Shown piece after piece: positions 34,054-43,252 of a stretch of DNA of 64,000 nt. Each line of letters opens with the position of its first letter. The stretch's first letter is position 1. Where the stretch lies: contig NZ_JADEYC010000015.1 of the NCBI RefSeq assembly GCF_015209505.1, forward strand, positions 124,001-188,000, given 5' to 3'. Below the pieces are notes generated by a model that was not told the DNA's origin, did no database searches, and saw only the letters and a program-made list of their open reading frames with translations. The DNA is from Saccharopolyspora montiporae. GTDB lineage: Bacteria > Actinomycetota > Actinomycetes > Mycobacteriales > Pseudonocardiaceae. The translations under genes were made by a program, and so were the position numbers.

Positions 34054-35175
34054 CTATCCCCAGACCTCCGCCGCGGTTTCCACGATCAGTTCCAACTTGG
34101 CGACTTCCTGCTCGTAGCTCAGCGCGTTGCCCTCCTTGGTGGAGGCGAAACCGCACTGCGGGGACAAGCACAGCTGGTCGATGTCGATGTACCGGGTGGC
34201 TTCCTCGATGCGGCGCTTGAGGTCGTCCTTCGACTCCAGCTCGCCCCGCTTGGTGGTGACCAGGCCGAGCACCACCGCCTTCCCCGCGGGCACGAACCGC
34301 AGCGGGGCGAAGGTGCCGGAGCGCTCGTCGTCGAACTCCAGGAAGAACCCGTCCACGTTCAGCTCGTTGAACAGCGCCTCGGCGACGAAGTCGTACCCGC
34401 CCTCGGCCACCCACGACGACCGGTAGTTGCCCCGGCACATGTGCGTGGTGACCGACATCGTGTCCGGCCGGTCGCGCAACGACTCGTTGATCAGCCGGAT
34501 CGTCTGCAGGTGCGCGTGCTCGGCGTCGTCCCCGCGCTCGGCGAGCTGCCTGCGCTGATCCGGATCGTTGAGGTAGGCCAGGCTCGTGTCGTCGAGCTGC
34601 AGGTAGTGGCAGCCCATTCCGGCCAGCGCCCGCACCTCGGCCCGGTAGGCGGCGGCCAGATCAGCGCGGAAGCCGGCCAGGTCCGGGTAGACCGCCTCGT
34701 CGATGGCGGCGCGGCCGCCGCGGTACTCCAGCATCCCCGGGGACGGGATGGTCAGCTTCGGCGTCGCCGTCGTCACGCGGTCCGCCAGCGCGGTGAACGC
34801 GTCGGCGAAGATCGGCGCACCCAGTCCGATCTTGCCGTCGACCCGCATCTCCGGGGTGGCGAACTCGATGTCGCCCTGCGCGTTGTGGAACTGCACGGTC
34901 AGTTCGGAGCCGGTCACCCGGTTCACGCCGTCCAGCTGGTACAGGAAGTCCATGTGCCAGGAGTTGCGGCGGAACTCGCCGTCGGTGGCCGCGGACAGGC
35001 CGACCCGCTCCTGCATCGCGACCACCTCGGTGACCGCGTCGTCGGTGATGCGCTGCAGCTCGTCGTCGGGAAGCCGGCCTGCGGCGTGCTCCTCCCGGGC
35101 GTCGAGCAGGTACTGCGGGCGCAGCAGACTGCCGACGTGGTCGGCGCGGAAGGGGGGAGTGACACGTGGGCTCAT
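34054..35175 (-). CDS. MetE C-terminal-like methyltransferase (cobalamin-independent methionine synthase II family)
   Basis: This 373-residue TIM-barrel protein has FRADHVGSLLRPQYLLDARE, ATDGEFRRNSWHMDFLYQLD and LQLDDTSLAYL. The zinc ligands of the MetE superfamily are in VTTHMCRGNY (HxC), FLEFDDERSG (Glu) and LSPQCGFAST (Cys). It is half the length of MetE and matches YxjG/YxjH-type enzymes that methylate homocysteine or related thiols; the methyl donor is unknown. The frame is open far upstream, but similarity begins at MSPRVTPPFRADHVG, so ATG 35175 is used; ATG 35187 would add four residues. Confidence 0.85.
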   Translation of the reverse strand: MSPRVTPPFRADHVGSLLRPQYLLDAREEHAAGRLPDDELQRITDDAVTEVVAMQERVGLSAATDGEFRRNSWHMDFLYQLDGVNRVTGSELTVQFHNAQGDIEFATPEMRVDGKIGLGAPIFADAFTALADRVTTATPKLTIPSPGMLEYRGGRAAIDEAVYPDLAGFRADLAAAYRAEVRALAGMGCHYLQLDDTSLAYLNDPDQRRQLAERGDDAEHAHLQTIRLINESLRDRPDTMSVTTHMCRGNYRSSWVAEGGYDFVAEALFNELNVDGFFLEFDDERSGTFAPLRFVPAGKAVVLGLVTTKRGELESKDDLKRRIEEATRYIDIDQLCLSPQCGFASTKEGNALSYEQEVAKLELIVETAAEVWG

Positions 35176-35337
35176 CCCCCGCAACATAGTTCGCGAATGC
35201 GACCGGGAAAAGGGCCTTCCGTTCGCCCGGAATGCGCAGCGGACCCGGGCGCTCGTGCACGGGGTGTGAGCAAGGACAATCCGGGAGATCCGGCTTACTG
35301 GATAGAGTTGAAGTAGAAGCGGTTTTCTCAGGGACGG

Positions 35338-36498
35338 ATGGAGACGATGCGGGTTCTCGTGATCGGAGCCGGAGTCGGGGGACTCGCTGTCGCCAACGGG
35401 CTGCTCGACAGCGGCCACGATGTGGAAGTCTTCGAGCACGCGCAGCAGCTGCGCACCACCGGCGCCGGTATCACGGTCTGGAGCAACGGGACCGCCGCGC
35501 TGCAGCAGCTCGGCGTCGACATCACCGAGGTCGGCAGGCAGCTGGACAGCTTGCGTGCCATGACCGACACCGGCCGCCTGCTCTGGGAAGCGGACCTCAG
35601 CGAGGTGACCGAGCGGCTCGGCTCGCCGACCGTGCAGATCCCGCGGCGCGCGCTGATCGCCCGGATGGCGCAGGCGCTGCCCGAGGGCGTGCTGCACTTC
35701 GGCAAGCGCTGCACCCGGGTCACCGAGCACGCCGACCACGTGTCCGTCGAGTTCGCCGACGGCACCAGTGCGGACGCCGACCTGCTGATCGGCGCCGACG
35801 GCCAGCGCTCGACCGTGCGGTCGATGCTGCTGGACCCCGAGCCCGCCAAGCCCACCGGGTGGGCGAGCTGGCAGGGCCTGACCTCCAGCGCGCTCCCGGT
35901 CGCCGCCGGGCACCAGACGATCAACATCGCCGGCCGCAACGCGCACTGCGGGCTCATCCCCACCGGGGAGGGCCTGCTGCACTGGTGGTTCGACATGCCG
36001 TGGAAGGACGGCGACTCGGCCCTGTCCGTGGCCGACCTGCGCCGGATCTTCCGCGGCTGGCCGGAGCCGGTCGAGGCGCTGCTCGCCTCGGTGACCGATG
36101 ACGACCTGGGCTTCTTCCCGCACGTCCGGCACCGGGTGCCGCACGTCTGGGGCGGACCGCGCAGCACGCTGCTCGGCGATGCGGTGCACGCGATGCCGCC
36201 CGCGGTCGCGCAGGCGGCCAACCAGACGTTCGAGGACGCCTGGATGCTGACCAACTGCCTGGCCGACGTGCCGGCCGGGTCCGCGCCGACCGCCGCGCTC
36301 CGCGCCTACGAGCAGGAGCGGCGGCCGCGGGTGATGAAGGTGTCCCGCACCGCCGCGTTCACCTCCGCCCAGCGCAGCACCCCGTTGCAGCGGCTGGGCC
36401 GGTTCCCGAAGTGGATCGCGACCCGCAGCCAAGTGGTGTCGCTGCGCTCCGGCAGCAACGTGCTGCGCGGACTGGCGCCGTCCCCGTCGCTGGCCTGA
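35338..36498 (+). CDS. FAD-dependent monooxygenase
   Basis: This 386-residue flavoprotein is of the PHBH class. The Rossmann start is RVLVIGAGVGGLAVANGLL, with the DG motif LLIGADGQRSTVRSML (about residue 148) and the second FAD motif LLGDAVHAMPPAVAQAANQT (about 278-297). It resembles zeaxanthin epoxidase/salicylate hydroxylase-like proteins, and the substrate cannot be told. It is 160 bp downstream of the divergent MetE-like gene and ends at a bidirectional terminator. Confidence 0.85.
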   Translation: METMRVLVIGAGVGGLAVANGLLDSGHDVEVFEHAQQLRTTGAGITVWSNGTAALQQLGVDITEVGRQLDSLRAMTDTGRLLWEADLSEVTERLGSPTVQIPRRALIARMAQALPEGVLHFGKRCTRVTEHADHVSVEFADGTSADADLLIGADGQRSTVRSMLLDPEPAKPTGWASWQGLTSSALPVAAGHQTINIAGRNAHCGLIPTGEGLLHWWFDMPWKDGDSALSVADLRRIFRGWPEPVEALLASVTDDDLGFFPHVRHRVPHVWGGPRSTLLGDAVHAMPPAVAQAANQTFEDAWMLTNCLADVPAGSAPTAALRAYEQERRPRVMKVSRTAAFTSAQRSTPLQRLGRFPKWIATRSQVVSLRSGSNVLRGLAPSPSLA

Positions 36499-36508
36499 CC
36501 GCCCAGGC

Positions 36509-36541
36509 CGGACGCGTCCCCCGACCCGGAGGACGCGTCCG
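36509..36541. terminator. Bidirectional terminator between monooxygenase and aldo-keto reductase
   Basis: Perfect 11-bp arms CGGACGCGTCC (36509-36519) and GGACGCGTCCG (36531-36541) around an 11-nt loop, placed exactly between two convergent genes. No T-run. Confidence 0.7.
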
Positions 36542-36547
36542 TGCTGC

Positions 36548-37378
36548 TCAGTCGTTGAAGTCGTCCGGGTTCGGGCCGACCCGAACCCCGTTCTCCAGCG
36601 CGGTCAGCGCCGACATGTCGTCATCGGCCAGCTCGAAGTCGAAGACGTCGATGTTCTGCTCGATGCGCGCGGGCGTGACCGACTTCGGGATGGTCACGTT
36701 GCCCAGCTGGATGTGCCAGCGCAGCACGACCTGCCCCGGCGTCTTGCCGTACTTCTCGGCCAGCGAAGTGACCGTGTCGCTGTCCAGCAGGCCGTTGTTC
36801 CGACCGAGCGGGCTCCACGCCTCGGTGGCGATGCCGTGCTCGGTGTGGAACGCGCGCAGCTCGGCCTGCGGCAGGTTCGGGTGCAGCTCGACCTGGTTGA
36901 GCGCAGGCACGACGTCGGTCTCCTCGAACAGCCTGCGCAGGTGCGGGATCTGGAAGTTGGACACGCCGACGGCCTTGGCGCGGCCCTCCGCGTGCAGCTT
37001 CTCCAGCGCCTTCCAGGTGTCCACGTAGCGATCGCGGGCCGGCTGCGGCCAGTGGATCAGGTAGAGATCGACGTGGTCCAGCCCGAGTCGGGTGAGGCTG
37101 GCGTCGAACGCGGTGAGCGCCTCGTCGTAACCCTGGCTGTCGTTCCACAGCTTCGTGGTGATGAACAGGTCCTCGCGCGGGATGCCGGACTCGGCGATCG
37201 CCTTGCCGACACCTTCCTCGTTGCCGTAGATCGTCGCGGTGTCGATGCTGCGGTATCCGGCTTGCAGAGCGTTCCGCACCGGCTCCACGACCTCGTCGGC
37301 CGGGACCTGGAAAACGCCGTAACCGAGCTGCGGGATCCGCGCGCCGGTGTTGAGCGTGATGTTCGGAACCTTGGTCAT
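36548..37378 (-). CDS. Aldo-keto reductase (2,5-diketo-D-gluconate reductase-like)
   Basis: This 276-residue (alpha/beta)8 NADPH oxidoreductase has the catalytic tetrad visible: Asp (YRSIDTATIYG), Tyr (same motif), Lys (LFITTKLWND) and His (LYLIHWPQP). The cofactor motif VTIPKSVTPARIEQN is present. It belongs to the AKR5-type subgroup, which reduces small aldehydes and ketones. ATG at 37378. Confidence 0.9.
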   Translation of the reverse strand: MTKVPNITLNTGARIPQLGYGVFQVPADEVVEPVRNALQAGYRSIDTATIYGNEEGVGKAIAESGIPREDLFITTKLWNDSQGYDEALTAFDASLTRLGLDHVDLYLIHWPQPARDRYVDTWKALEKLHAEGRAKAVGVSNFQIPHLRRLFEETDVVPALNQVELHPNLPQAELRAFHTEHGIATEAWSPLGRNNGLLDSDTVTSLAEKYGKTPGQVVLRWHIQLGNVTIPKSVTPARIEQNIDVFDFELADDDMSALTALENGVRVGPNPDDFND

Positions 37379-37478
37379 GTGTTCGCGTTCCTCCGCCGAT
37401 GTCGTTTCCGTGCCCGTGGGCCGGCAGGCGGCGGGCGGTTTCCGCGCGGACCCGCCCGGCCGGTGGACCTGCCCAGCC

Positions 37479-38765
37479 TCATCGCGGCTGTCTGCGGTCG
37501 ATCTGGTGATCCGTGGCGGCCGCCCGCGCCGAGCGGTCCGCCCTCACCGTAGCCACCTCGACCGTACCCGGCTCACCGATCTCCGCGGGCGCTGCAGCGG
37601 TGGTCTGCGCGGTCTGCCGACGGGCCCGGTGCTGCAGCCCGCCGGACAGCAGCGCGAAGCCCAGACCCACCAGGGCCAGCAGCGCGCCGACCCAGCTCGG
37701 CGAGGTCAGCCCGAACCCGGCCGCGATCACCAGCCCGCCCAGGTAGGCGCCCAGCGAGTTGGCGATGTTGAACGTGGACTGGATGCTGGCCGAACCCAGC
37801 GCCGGGGCGTCCTGAGCGTGGTCCAGGATCTGCGCCTGGATGCTCGGGATCGCGGCGAACCCGGTGAGTCCGATGAGGAACACCGCGCCCGCGGCCACTA
37901 CCGGGTAGTGCGCGGTGAGCGCGAACGCGGACAGCGCCAGCGCCAGGCCCGCGAGGAACACGTGCAGCGTGCGCAGCGGAGCCCGATCGGCCAGCCGCCC
38001 GCCGAGCGCGGTACCCGCCGTCATGCCTGTGCCGAACAGCGCCAGCAGCAGCGTCACCGAGGTCGGCGAGTAGCCGGACACGTCGGTGAGCACGGGTTTG
38101 ATGTAGCTGTAGAACGAGAACGTCGCGGCGAAGCCGAAGACGACCACCGCGAAGGCCAGCCACACCTGCGGGTTCCGGAAGGCGCGCAGCTCCCCGCGCA
38201 GGCTCGCGCCCTCCGGCGCGGGTTCGTTCGGTACCAGCGCGGCCACCGCGGTGAACGCCAGCACCCCGATCACCGCGACCAGCCCGAAAGCCCAGCGCCA
38301 GCCGAGTTCCTGGCCGAGCAGCGTCCCCACCGGGACGCCGACCACGTTGGCCGTGGTCAGGCCGAGGAACATCATCGAGATCGCCTGCGCCCGCTTCCCG
38401 GGTGCGGCCAGGTTCGCCGCCACCACGGCGCCCACGCCGAAGAACGTGCCGTGCGGCAATCCGGACAGCAGGCGGGCGCCCAGCAGCAGCTCGTGCGTGG
38501 GAGCCAGCGCGGACAGCACGTTGCCCGCGGTGAACAGCGCCATCATCCCCAGCAGCACCGACTTGCGGCGCATCCGCATGCCCAGCGCGGTCAGCACGGG
38601 TGCGCCCACCACCACACCCAGCGCGTACAGCGAGATGTAGCCGCCCGCAGCGGGGATGGACACACCCAGATCGGTCGCGACTTCGGGCAGCAGGCCCATC
38701 ATCACGAATTCGGTGGTGCCGATGCCGAACGCGGCGACGGCGAGCGCGAGCAGCGCGATGGGCAC
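37479..38765 (-). CDS. MFS drug/sugar efflux transporter (DHA1, AraJ/NepI type)
   Basis: This 428-residue protein has 12 predicted membrane helices and starts IALLALAVAAFGIGTTEFVM, the classic start of the AraJ/SotB/NepI exporters, with GLPHGTFFGVGAVVAANLA (motif C region) and the loop GMRMRRKSVLLG (motif A). A 40-residue hydrophilic tail follows the last helix. GTG at 38765 has GGGGGAG upstream. It lies 100 bp upstream of the aldo-keto reductase gene on the same strand. Confidence 0.87.
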   Translation of the reverse strand: MPIALLALAVAAFGIGTTEFVMMGLLPEVATDLGVSIPAAGGYISLYALGVVVGAPVLTALGMRMRRKSVLLGMMALFTAGNVLSALAPTHELLLGARLLSGLPHGTFFGVGAVVAANLAAPGKRAQAISMMFLGLTTANVVGVPVGTLLGQELGWRWAFGLVAVIGVLAFTAVAALVPNEPAPEGASLRGELRAFRNPQVWLAFAVVVFGFAATFSFYSYIKPVLTDVSGYSPTSVTLLLALFGTGMTAGTALGGRLADRAPLRTLHVFLAGLALALSAFALTAHYPVVAAGAVFLIGLTGFAAIPSIQAQILDHAQDAPALGSASIQSTFNIANSLGAYLGGLVIAAGFGLTSPSWVGALLALVGLGFALLSGGLQHRARRQTAQTTAAAPAEIGEPGTVEVATVRADRSARAAATDHQIDRRQPR

Positions 38766-38972
38766 GGTTCTCCCCCAGGAGTCTGATCTTTCCGGACCGG
38801 TGCGATCTCCACCCGCGGTGTGGGCGGGCTTCGGGATGCGGCGGTCGGTGGCGCTCCCGGGAAGGGATCAACGGTAGTCGGGCCGCACGTTGTTCCGCGC
38901 TGGGCTATGAGCCGCGCCACCCGCGGTGTCACCCGCGCGGCGCAGCAGCTCGTCCGGTGTGAACGCCGCTGG

Positions 38973-40673
38973 TCAGCCCTGGTCGCGTTGGGGCAGCACC
39001 GAGGCGTGTGCTTCCAGCTCCATGCGGTCGGTCATGTGCGGGTAGTGCAGCTCGAAGGCGGGCCGCACCGACCGGATCCGCGGCAGCTCGGTGAAGTTGT
39101 GCCGCGGCGGGGGGCAGGTGGTGGCCCACTCCAGCGAGTTCCCGTGCCCCCACGGATCGTCGACCATGGCCCGCTCACCGGCCCGGTAGCTGATGAACAC
39201 GTTGTAGAGGAAGGGCAGCATCGAGGCGCCGAGGATGAACGAGCCGATGGTGGAGACCTGGTTCAGCGCGGTGAAACCGTCGGTCTCCAGGTAGTCGGCG
39301 TAGCGGCGCGGCATGCCCTCGTCGCCGAGCCAGTGCTGCACCAGGAACGTGCCGTGGAAGCCGACGAAGGTCAGCCAGAAGTGCAGCTTCCCGAGCCGTT
39401 CGTCCATCATCCGCCCGGTGATCTTCGGGAACCAGAAGTAGACGCCCGCGAACACGGCGAAGACGATCGTGCCGAACAGCACGTAGTGGAAGTGCGCGAC
39501 CACGAAGTACGTGTCGGTGATGTGGAAGTCCAGCGGTGGGGACGCGAGCAGGACCCCGGTCAGCCCGCCGAGCAGGAACGTCACCAGGAAGCCGGTGGAG
39601 AACAGCATCGGCGACTCGAAGGTCAGCTGCCCGCGCCACATGGTGCCGATCCAGTTGAAGTACTTGATCCCGGTCGGCACCGCGATCAGGAACGTGGCGA
39701 AGGAGAAGAACGGCAGCAGCACCGCGCCGGTGGCGAACATGTGGTGCGCCCACACCACCGCGGACAGCACACCGATGGTGAGCGTGGCCAGCACCAGGCC
39801 CGTGTAGCCGAACAGCGGTTTGCGGCTGAACACCGGGATGATCTCGGTGACGATGCCGAAGAACGGCAGCGCCACGATGTAGACCTCCGGATGACCGAAG
39901 AACCAGAACAGGTGCTGGTAGAGGATCGCGCCGCCGTGCGCGGGATCGAACACGTGCGCCCCGAGGTTGCGGTCGGCCAGCAGGCCCATCAGCAGGGCGG
40001 TCAGGATCGGGAACGCCAGCAGGATCAGGAAGCTGGTCACCAGGATGTTCCAGCAGAAGATCGGCATCCGCCACATGGTCATGCCGGGTGCGCGCAGGCA
40101 CACCAGCGTCGTGACCATGTTGACCGCGCCGAGGATCGTGCCCAGCCCGGACACGACCAGCCCCATCACCCAGATGTCCCCGCCGAAGCCCGCCGTGTAC
40201 TGCGCGCGGGACAGCGGCGCGTAGGCGGTCCAGCCGAAGTCCGCCGCCCCGCCGGGCAGCAGGAATCCGCTGACCACCATCAGGCCGCCGAACAGGAACA
40301 ACCAGTAGGACAGCGCGTTCATCCGCGGGAAGGCCACGTCCGGCGCACCGATCTGCAGCGGCAGGATGATGTTGGCGAACCCGAACACGATGGGTGTCGC
40401 GAACAGCAGCAGCATGATCGTGCCGTGCATGGTGAACAGCTGGTTGTACTGCTCCTGGGACAGGAATTGCAGGCCCGGGTAGGCGAGCTCACCGCGGATC
40501 AGCATCGCCATCGCGCCGCCGGCCATGAAGAACGCGAACGACGTGATCAGGTAGAGGACCCCGACTTCCTTGGGGTCGGTGGTGTGCAGCCAGGGGATCA
40601 GCTTGCCGCCCTTGCGCCCCCGGTGCTGCTCGCGGGCTCGGGTCGGAACCGGTGACGGTCGGACGGCGGCCAT
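38973..40673 (-). CDS. ctaD: Cytochrome c oxidase subunit I CtaD
   Basis: This 566-residue protein has 12 membrane helices. Heme and copper ligands are all present: [10 protein letters not shown], the CuB His-Tyr pair in [19 protein letters not shown] and [12 protein letters not shown]. It is subunit I of the aa3 oxidase of the actinobacterial bc1-aa3 supercomplex. ctaC, ctaE and the qcr genes are not in this window, as is usual in actinomycetes where ctaD stands alone. ATG at 40673 with AGGAGACTGGC is chosen over the longer frame. Confidence 0.95.
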   Translation of the reverse strand: MAAVRPSPVPTRAREQHRGRKGGKLIPWLHTTDPKEVGVLYLITSFAFFMAGGAMAMLIRGELAYPGLQFLSQEQYNQLFTMHGTIMLLLFATPIVFGFANIILPLQIGAPDVAFPRMNALSYWLFLFGGLMVVSGFLLPGGAADFGWTAYAPLSRAQYTAGFGGDIWVMGLVVSGLGTILGAVNMVTTLVCLRAPGMTMWRMPIFCWNILVTSFLILLAFPILTALLMGLLADRNLGAHVFDPAHGGAILYQHLFWFFGHPEVYIVALPFFGIVTEIIPVFSRKPLFGYTGLVLATLTIGVLSAVVWAHHMFATGAVLLPFFSFATFLIAVPTGIKYFNWIGTMWRGQLTFESPMLFSTGFLVTFLLGGLTGVLLASPPLDFHITDTYFVVAHFHYVLFGTIVFAVFAGVYFWFPKITGRMMDERLGKLHFWLTFVGFHGTFLVQHWLGDEGMPRRYADYLETDGFTALNQVSTIGSFILGASMLPFLYNVFISYRAGERAMVDDPWGHGNSLEWATTCPPPRHNFTELPRIRSVRPAFELHYPHMTDRMELEAHASVLPQRDQG

Positions 40674-40787
40674 GCCAGTCTCCTGGATCCGGGGGAGGTC
40701 CTTCTCCTGCGCAACGGATCGGAGTCTTCCCCGGCCACCGCGGGACTGCAATCCGTGCTGCGGCCGCCGCCGCTCCGCAGTCCCGGA

Positions 40788-41468
40788 TTACGCCCGGACG
40801 TGTTGCGCGGCGGCCGCGGCGACCGCGCCCAGCGCCATGTCGTGCAGCAGCTGGGCCATCGCCGCGACGTCCAGGTGCCTGCTGAACGGGGTCGAGTTGA
40901 TCAGCCCGAACACCGCGTGCGCCGTGGACCGCGCGGTGGGCACGTCCAGGTCGGGGTGCCTGCGGCGCAGCACGTCCACCCAGATCTCGACGTAGCCGCG
41001 CTGCAGCTCGCGCACGGCGTGCCGATCGGTGCCGGTGAGCGTGTCCAGGTCGCGCAGCTGCACGGTGATCAGCTCCGGGTTGGACAGCGCGAAATCGACG
41101 TGCCAGCGCACCAGTTCGTCCAGCGCCCGCTCCGGTCCGGCCGCCGCGCGCACGCGTTCCCGCCCGCCGTTGAGCAGCTTGTCGCTGATGCCGGTGAGCA
41201 TCTCGGCGAGCATGGCGTCCTTGTTCCGGAAGTGCCGGTAGAGCGCCGGCCCGGAGATGCCCACGGCTGCCCCGATGTCGTCGATGCCGACGCCGTGGAA
41301 CCCGTGCCGCGCGAACTTCCCCGCCGCGGCGGACAGGATCTGCTCGCGGCGGGTCGGCTCGCGGACCGGCTGCTCCGCCGGGGGGTCGTCGGGGTCCCGG
41401 TCATCGGGGGCCCGGTCGTCGGGTCGTCCCCGGGCATCAGGTCCCCGTCGGGTGTTCTCGGGCGGCAT
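40788..41468 (-). CDS. TetR-family regulator of the acyl-CoA carboxylase operon
   Basis: This 226-residue protein has an Asp/Pro-rich N-tail (about 30 residues) and the HTH REQILSAAAGKFARHGFHGV, then VGISGPALYRHFRNKDAMLA (about 40-88). The C-terminal ligand domain of the acyl-CoA-responsive TetR kind follows. It is divergent from the carboxylase/dehydrogenase operon, with a 17-bp inverted repeat in the 167-bp gap. By analogy with regulators of branched-chain and fatty acyl-CoA catabolism, an acyl-CoA ligand is likely; this is inference. Confidence 0.82.
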   Translation of the reverse strand: MPPENTRRGPDARGRPDDRAPDDRDPDDPPAEQPVREPTRREQILSAAAGKFARHGFHGVGIDDIGAAVGISGPALYRHFRNKDAMLAEMLTGISDKLLNGGRERVRAAAGPERALDELVRWHVDFALSNPELITVQLRDLDTLTGTDRHAVRELQRGYVEIWVDVLRRRHPDLDVPTARSTAHAVFGLINSTPFSRHLDVAAMAQLLHDMALGAVAAAAAQHVRA

Positions 41469-41490
41469 CGGATCCGATGGTAGACGATTC

Positions 41491-41533
41491 GGTTAGTGGT
41501 CGTTAACATGGGCTTGGTTAACGACGGCTAACC
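41491..41533. promoter_or_regulatory. Operator of the divergent TetR/carboxylase promoters
   Basis: Left arm GGTTAGTGGTCGTTAAC (41491-41507) and right arm GTTAACGACGGCTAACC (41517-41533) are complementary at 15 of 17 positions, with a 9-bp spacer. The A+T-rich GTTAAC cores also provide promoter-like sequence. Location 22 bp from the TetR start and 102 bp from the operon start supports shared repression. Confidence 0.82.
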
Positions 41534-41635
41534 TGCTGGTGATGTTCGACTTCGGCGGCGTTCGACTTCGAGTGCCACCGACTTCGATGGCGACCGACTC
41601 GGCTACCCGCTCCCGCGGGTGGGAGGTGTGCACTG

Positions 41636-43252
41636 ATGGAAGCGCCGGTCCTGCGCACGGGCGTGGACCCGGGCTCGGCGGAGTTCGCGCGCAACGCCGC
41701 GCGGCACGCGGAGCTCGCCGCCGATCTGGACGCCCGGCTCGCGGCTGTGCGGGTGGGAGGTCCGGAACGGGCCCGCCGCAAGCACGAGGAGCGCGGCAAG
41801 CTGCTCCCGCGCGACCGGGTGGACGCGCTGCTGGACCGCGGCTCGCCGTTCCTGGAGCTCTCCCCGATGGCCGCGCACGGGCTCTACGACGACGAAGCCC
41901 CGGCCGCGGGGATCATCACCGGCATCGGCCGCATCTGCGGGCGCGAATGCGTGGTCGTGGCCAACGACGCGACCGTCAAGGGCGGCACCTACTACCCGAT
42001 GACGGTCAAGAAGCACTTGCGGGCCCAGGAAGTGGCCCTGCACAACAACCTCCCGTGCGTGTACCTCGTCGATTCCGGCGGCGCCTTCCTGCCCCGGCAG
42101 GACGACGTGTTCCCGGACCGCGAGCACTTCGGCCGGATCTTCTACAACCAGGCCACGATGTCCGCGCGGGGCATCCCGCAGATCGCCGCCGTGCTCGGTT
42201 CGTGCACCGCGGGCGGGGCCTACGTCCCGGCGATGAGCGACGAGGCCGTCATCGTGCGCGAGCAGGGCACGATCTTCCTGGGCGGTCCACCGCTGGTGAA
42301 GGCGGCCACCGGCGCGGAGGTCACCGCCGAGGAACTGGGCGGCGGGGAACTGCACTCCCGTACCTCGGGGGTGACCGATCACCTGGCCGTCGACGATGCC
42401 GACGCGCTGCGGCGGGTCCGCTCCATCGTCTCCACCCTCGGACCGGCGGGCCCTCCGCCGTGGGACGTGACCGAGGTGCGCGAACCGGAGGTCGATCCGG
42501 ACGAGCTCCGCGGCGCCGTACCGGTGGACAGCCGCACCCCGTACGACGTGCGCGAAGTGATCGCGCGCATCGTCGACGGCAGCGGTTTCGCGGAGTTCAA
42601 GGCCGAGTACGGCACCACCCTGGTGACCGGTTTCGCTCGCATCCACGGCCATCCGGTCGGCATCGTCGCGAACAACGGGATCCTGTTCGGCGAATCGGCG
42701 CAGAAGGGCGCGCATTTCGTGCAGCTGTGCGACAAGCGCGGCATCCCGCTGGTCTTCCTGCAGAACATCTCCGGGTTCATGGTCGGCGCGGAGTACGAAG
42801 CGGGCGGCATCGCCAAGCACGGCGCCAAGATGGTCACCGCAGTCGCGTGCGCCCGCGTGCCGAAGCTGACCGTGGTGATCGGTGGCTCGTTCGGTGCGGG
42901 GAACTACTCGATGTGCGGGCGGGCGTACTCGCCGCGCTTCCTGTGGATGTGGCCGAACGCTCGGATCTCCGTCATGGGTGGGGAGCAGGCCGCCTCGGTG
43001 CTGGCCACTGTGCACCGCGACCAGGTCGAGGGGCGCGGAGCGGAGTGGAGCGCGGAGGACGAGGAGCAGTTCAAGCAGCCGATTCGCGACCAGTACGAGC
43101 ACCAGGGGCATCCCTACTACGCGACGGCGCGGTTGTGGGACGACGGCGTCATCGCGCCGGACCAGACCAGGACGGTGCTCGGCTTGGCGCTGTCCGCGGT
43201 GGGCAACGCGGAGCTTGACGAGCGGACCGCCTACGGCGTGTTCCGGATGTGA
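41636..43252 (+). CDS. Acyl-CoA carboxylase carboxyltransferase subunit (methylcrotonyl-CoA type)
   Basis: This 538-residue protein has two crotonase-like halves. [40 protein letters not shown] and [20 protein letters not shown] are the pattern of methylcrotonyl-CoA carboxylase beta (MccB/LiuB) rather than propionyl-CoA carboxylase. It transfers carboxyl from biotin to 3-methylcrotonyl-CoA in leucine breakdown. It is the first gene of the operon, and its TGA overlaps the next gene. Confidence 0.87.
   Translation: MEAPVLRTGVDPGSAEFARNAARHAELAADLDARLAAVRVGGPERARRKHEERGKLLPRDRVDALLDRGSPFLELSPMAAHGLYDDEAPAAGIITGIGRICGRECVVVANDATVKGGTYYPMTVKKHLRAQEVALHNNLPCVYLVDSGGAFLPRQDDVFPDREHFGRIFYNQATMSARGIPQIAAVLGSCTAGGAYVPAMSDEAVIVREQGTIFLGGPPLVKAATGAEVTAEELGGGELHSRTSGVTDHLAVDDADALRRVRSIVSTLGPAGPPPWDVTEVREPEVDPDELRGAVPVDSRTPYDVREVIARIVDGSGFAEFKAEYGTTLVTGFARIHGHPVGIVANNGILFGESAQKGAHFVQLCDKRGIPLVFLQNISGFMVGAEYEAGGIAKHGAKMVTAVACARVPKLTVVIGGSFGAGNYSMCGRAYSPRFLWMWPNARISVMGGEQAASVLATVHRDQVEGRGAEWSAEDEEQFKQPIRDQYEHQGHPYYATARLWDDGVIAPDQTRTVLGLALSAVGNAELDERTAYGVFRM

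Noticed and set aside
34054..36432. A 792-codon minus-strand frame as one large fusion protein
   Set aside because: Only the part from 35175 downward has MetE-family motifs; the rest is antisense to the FAD monooxygenase.
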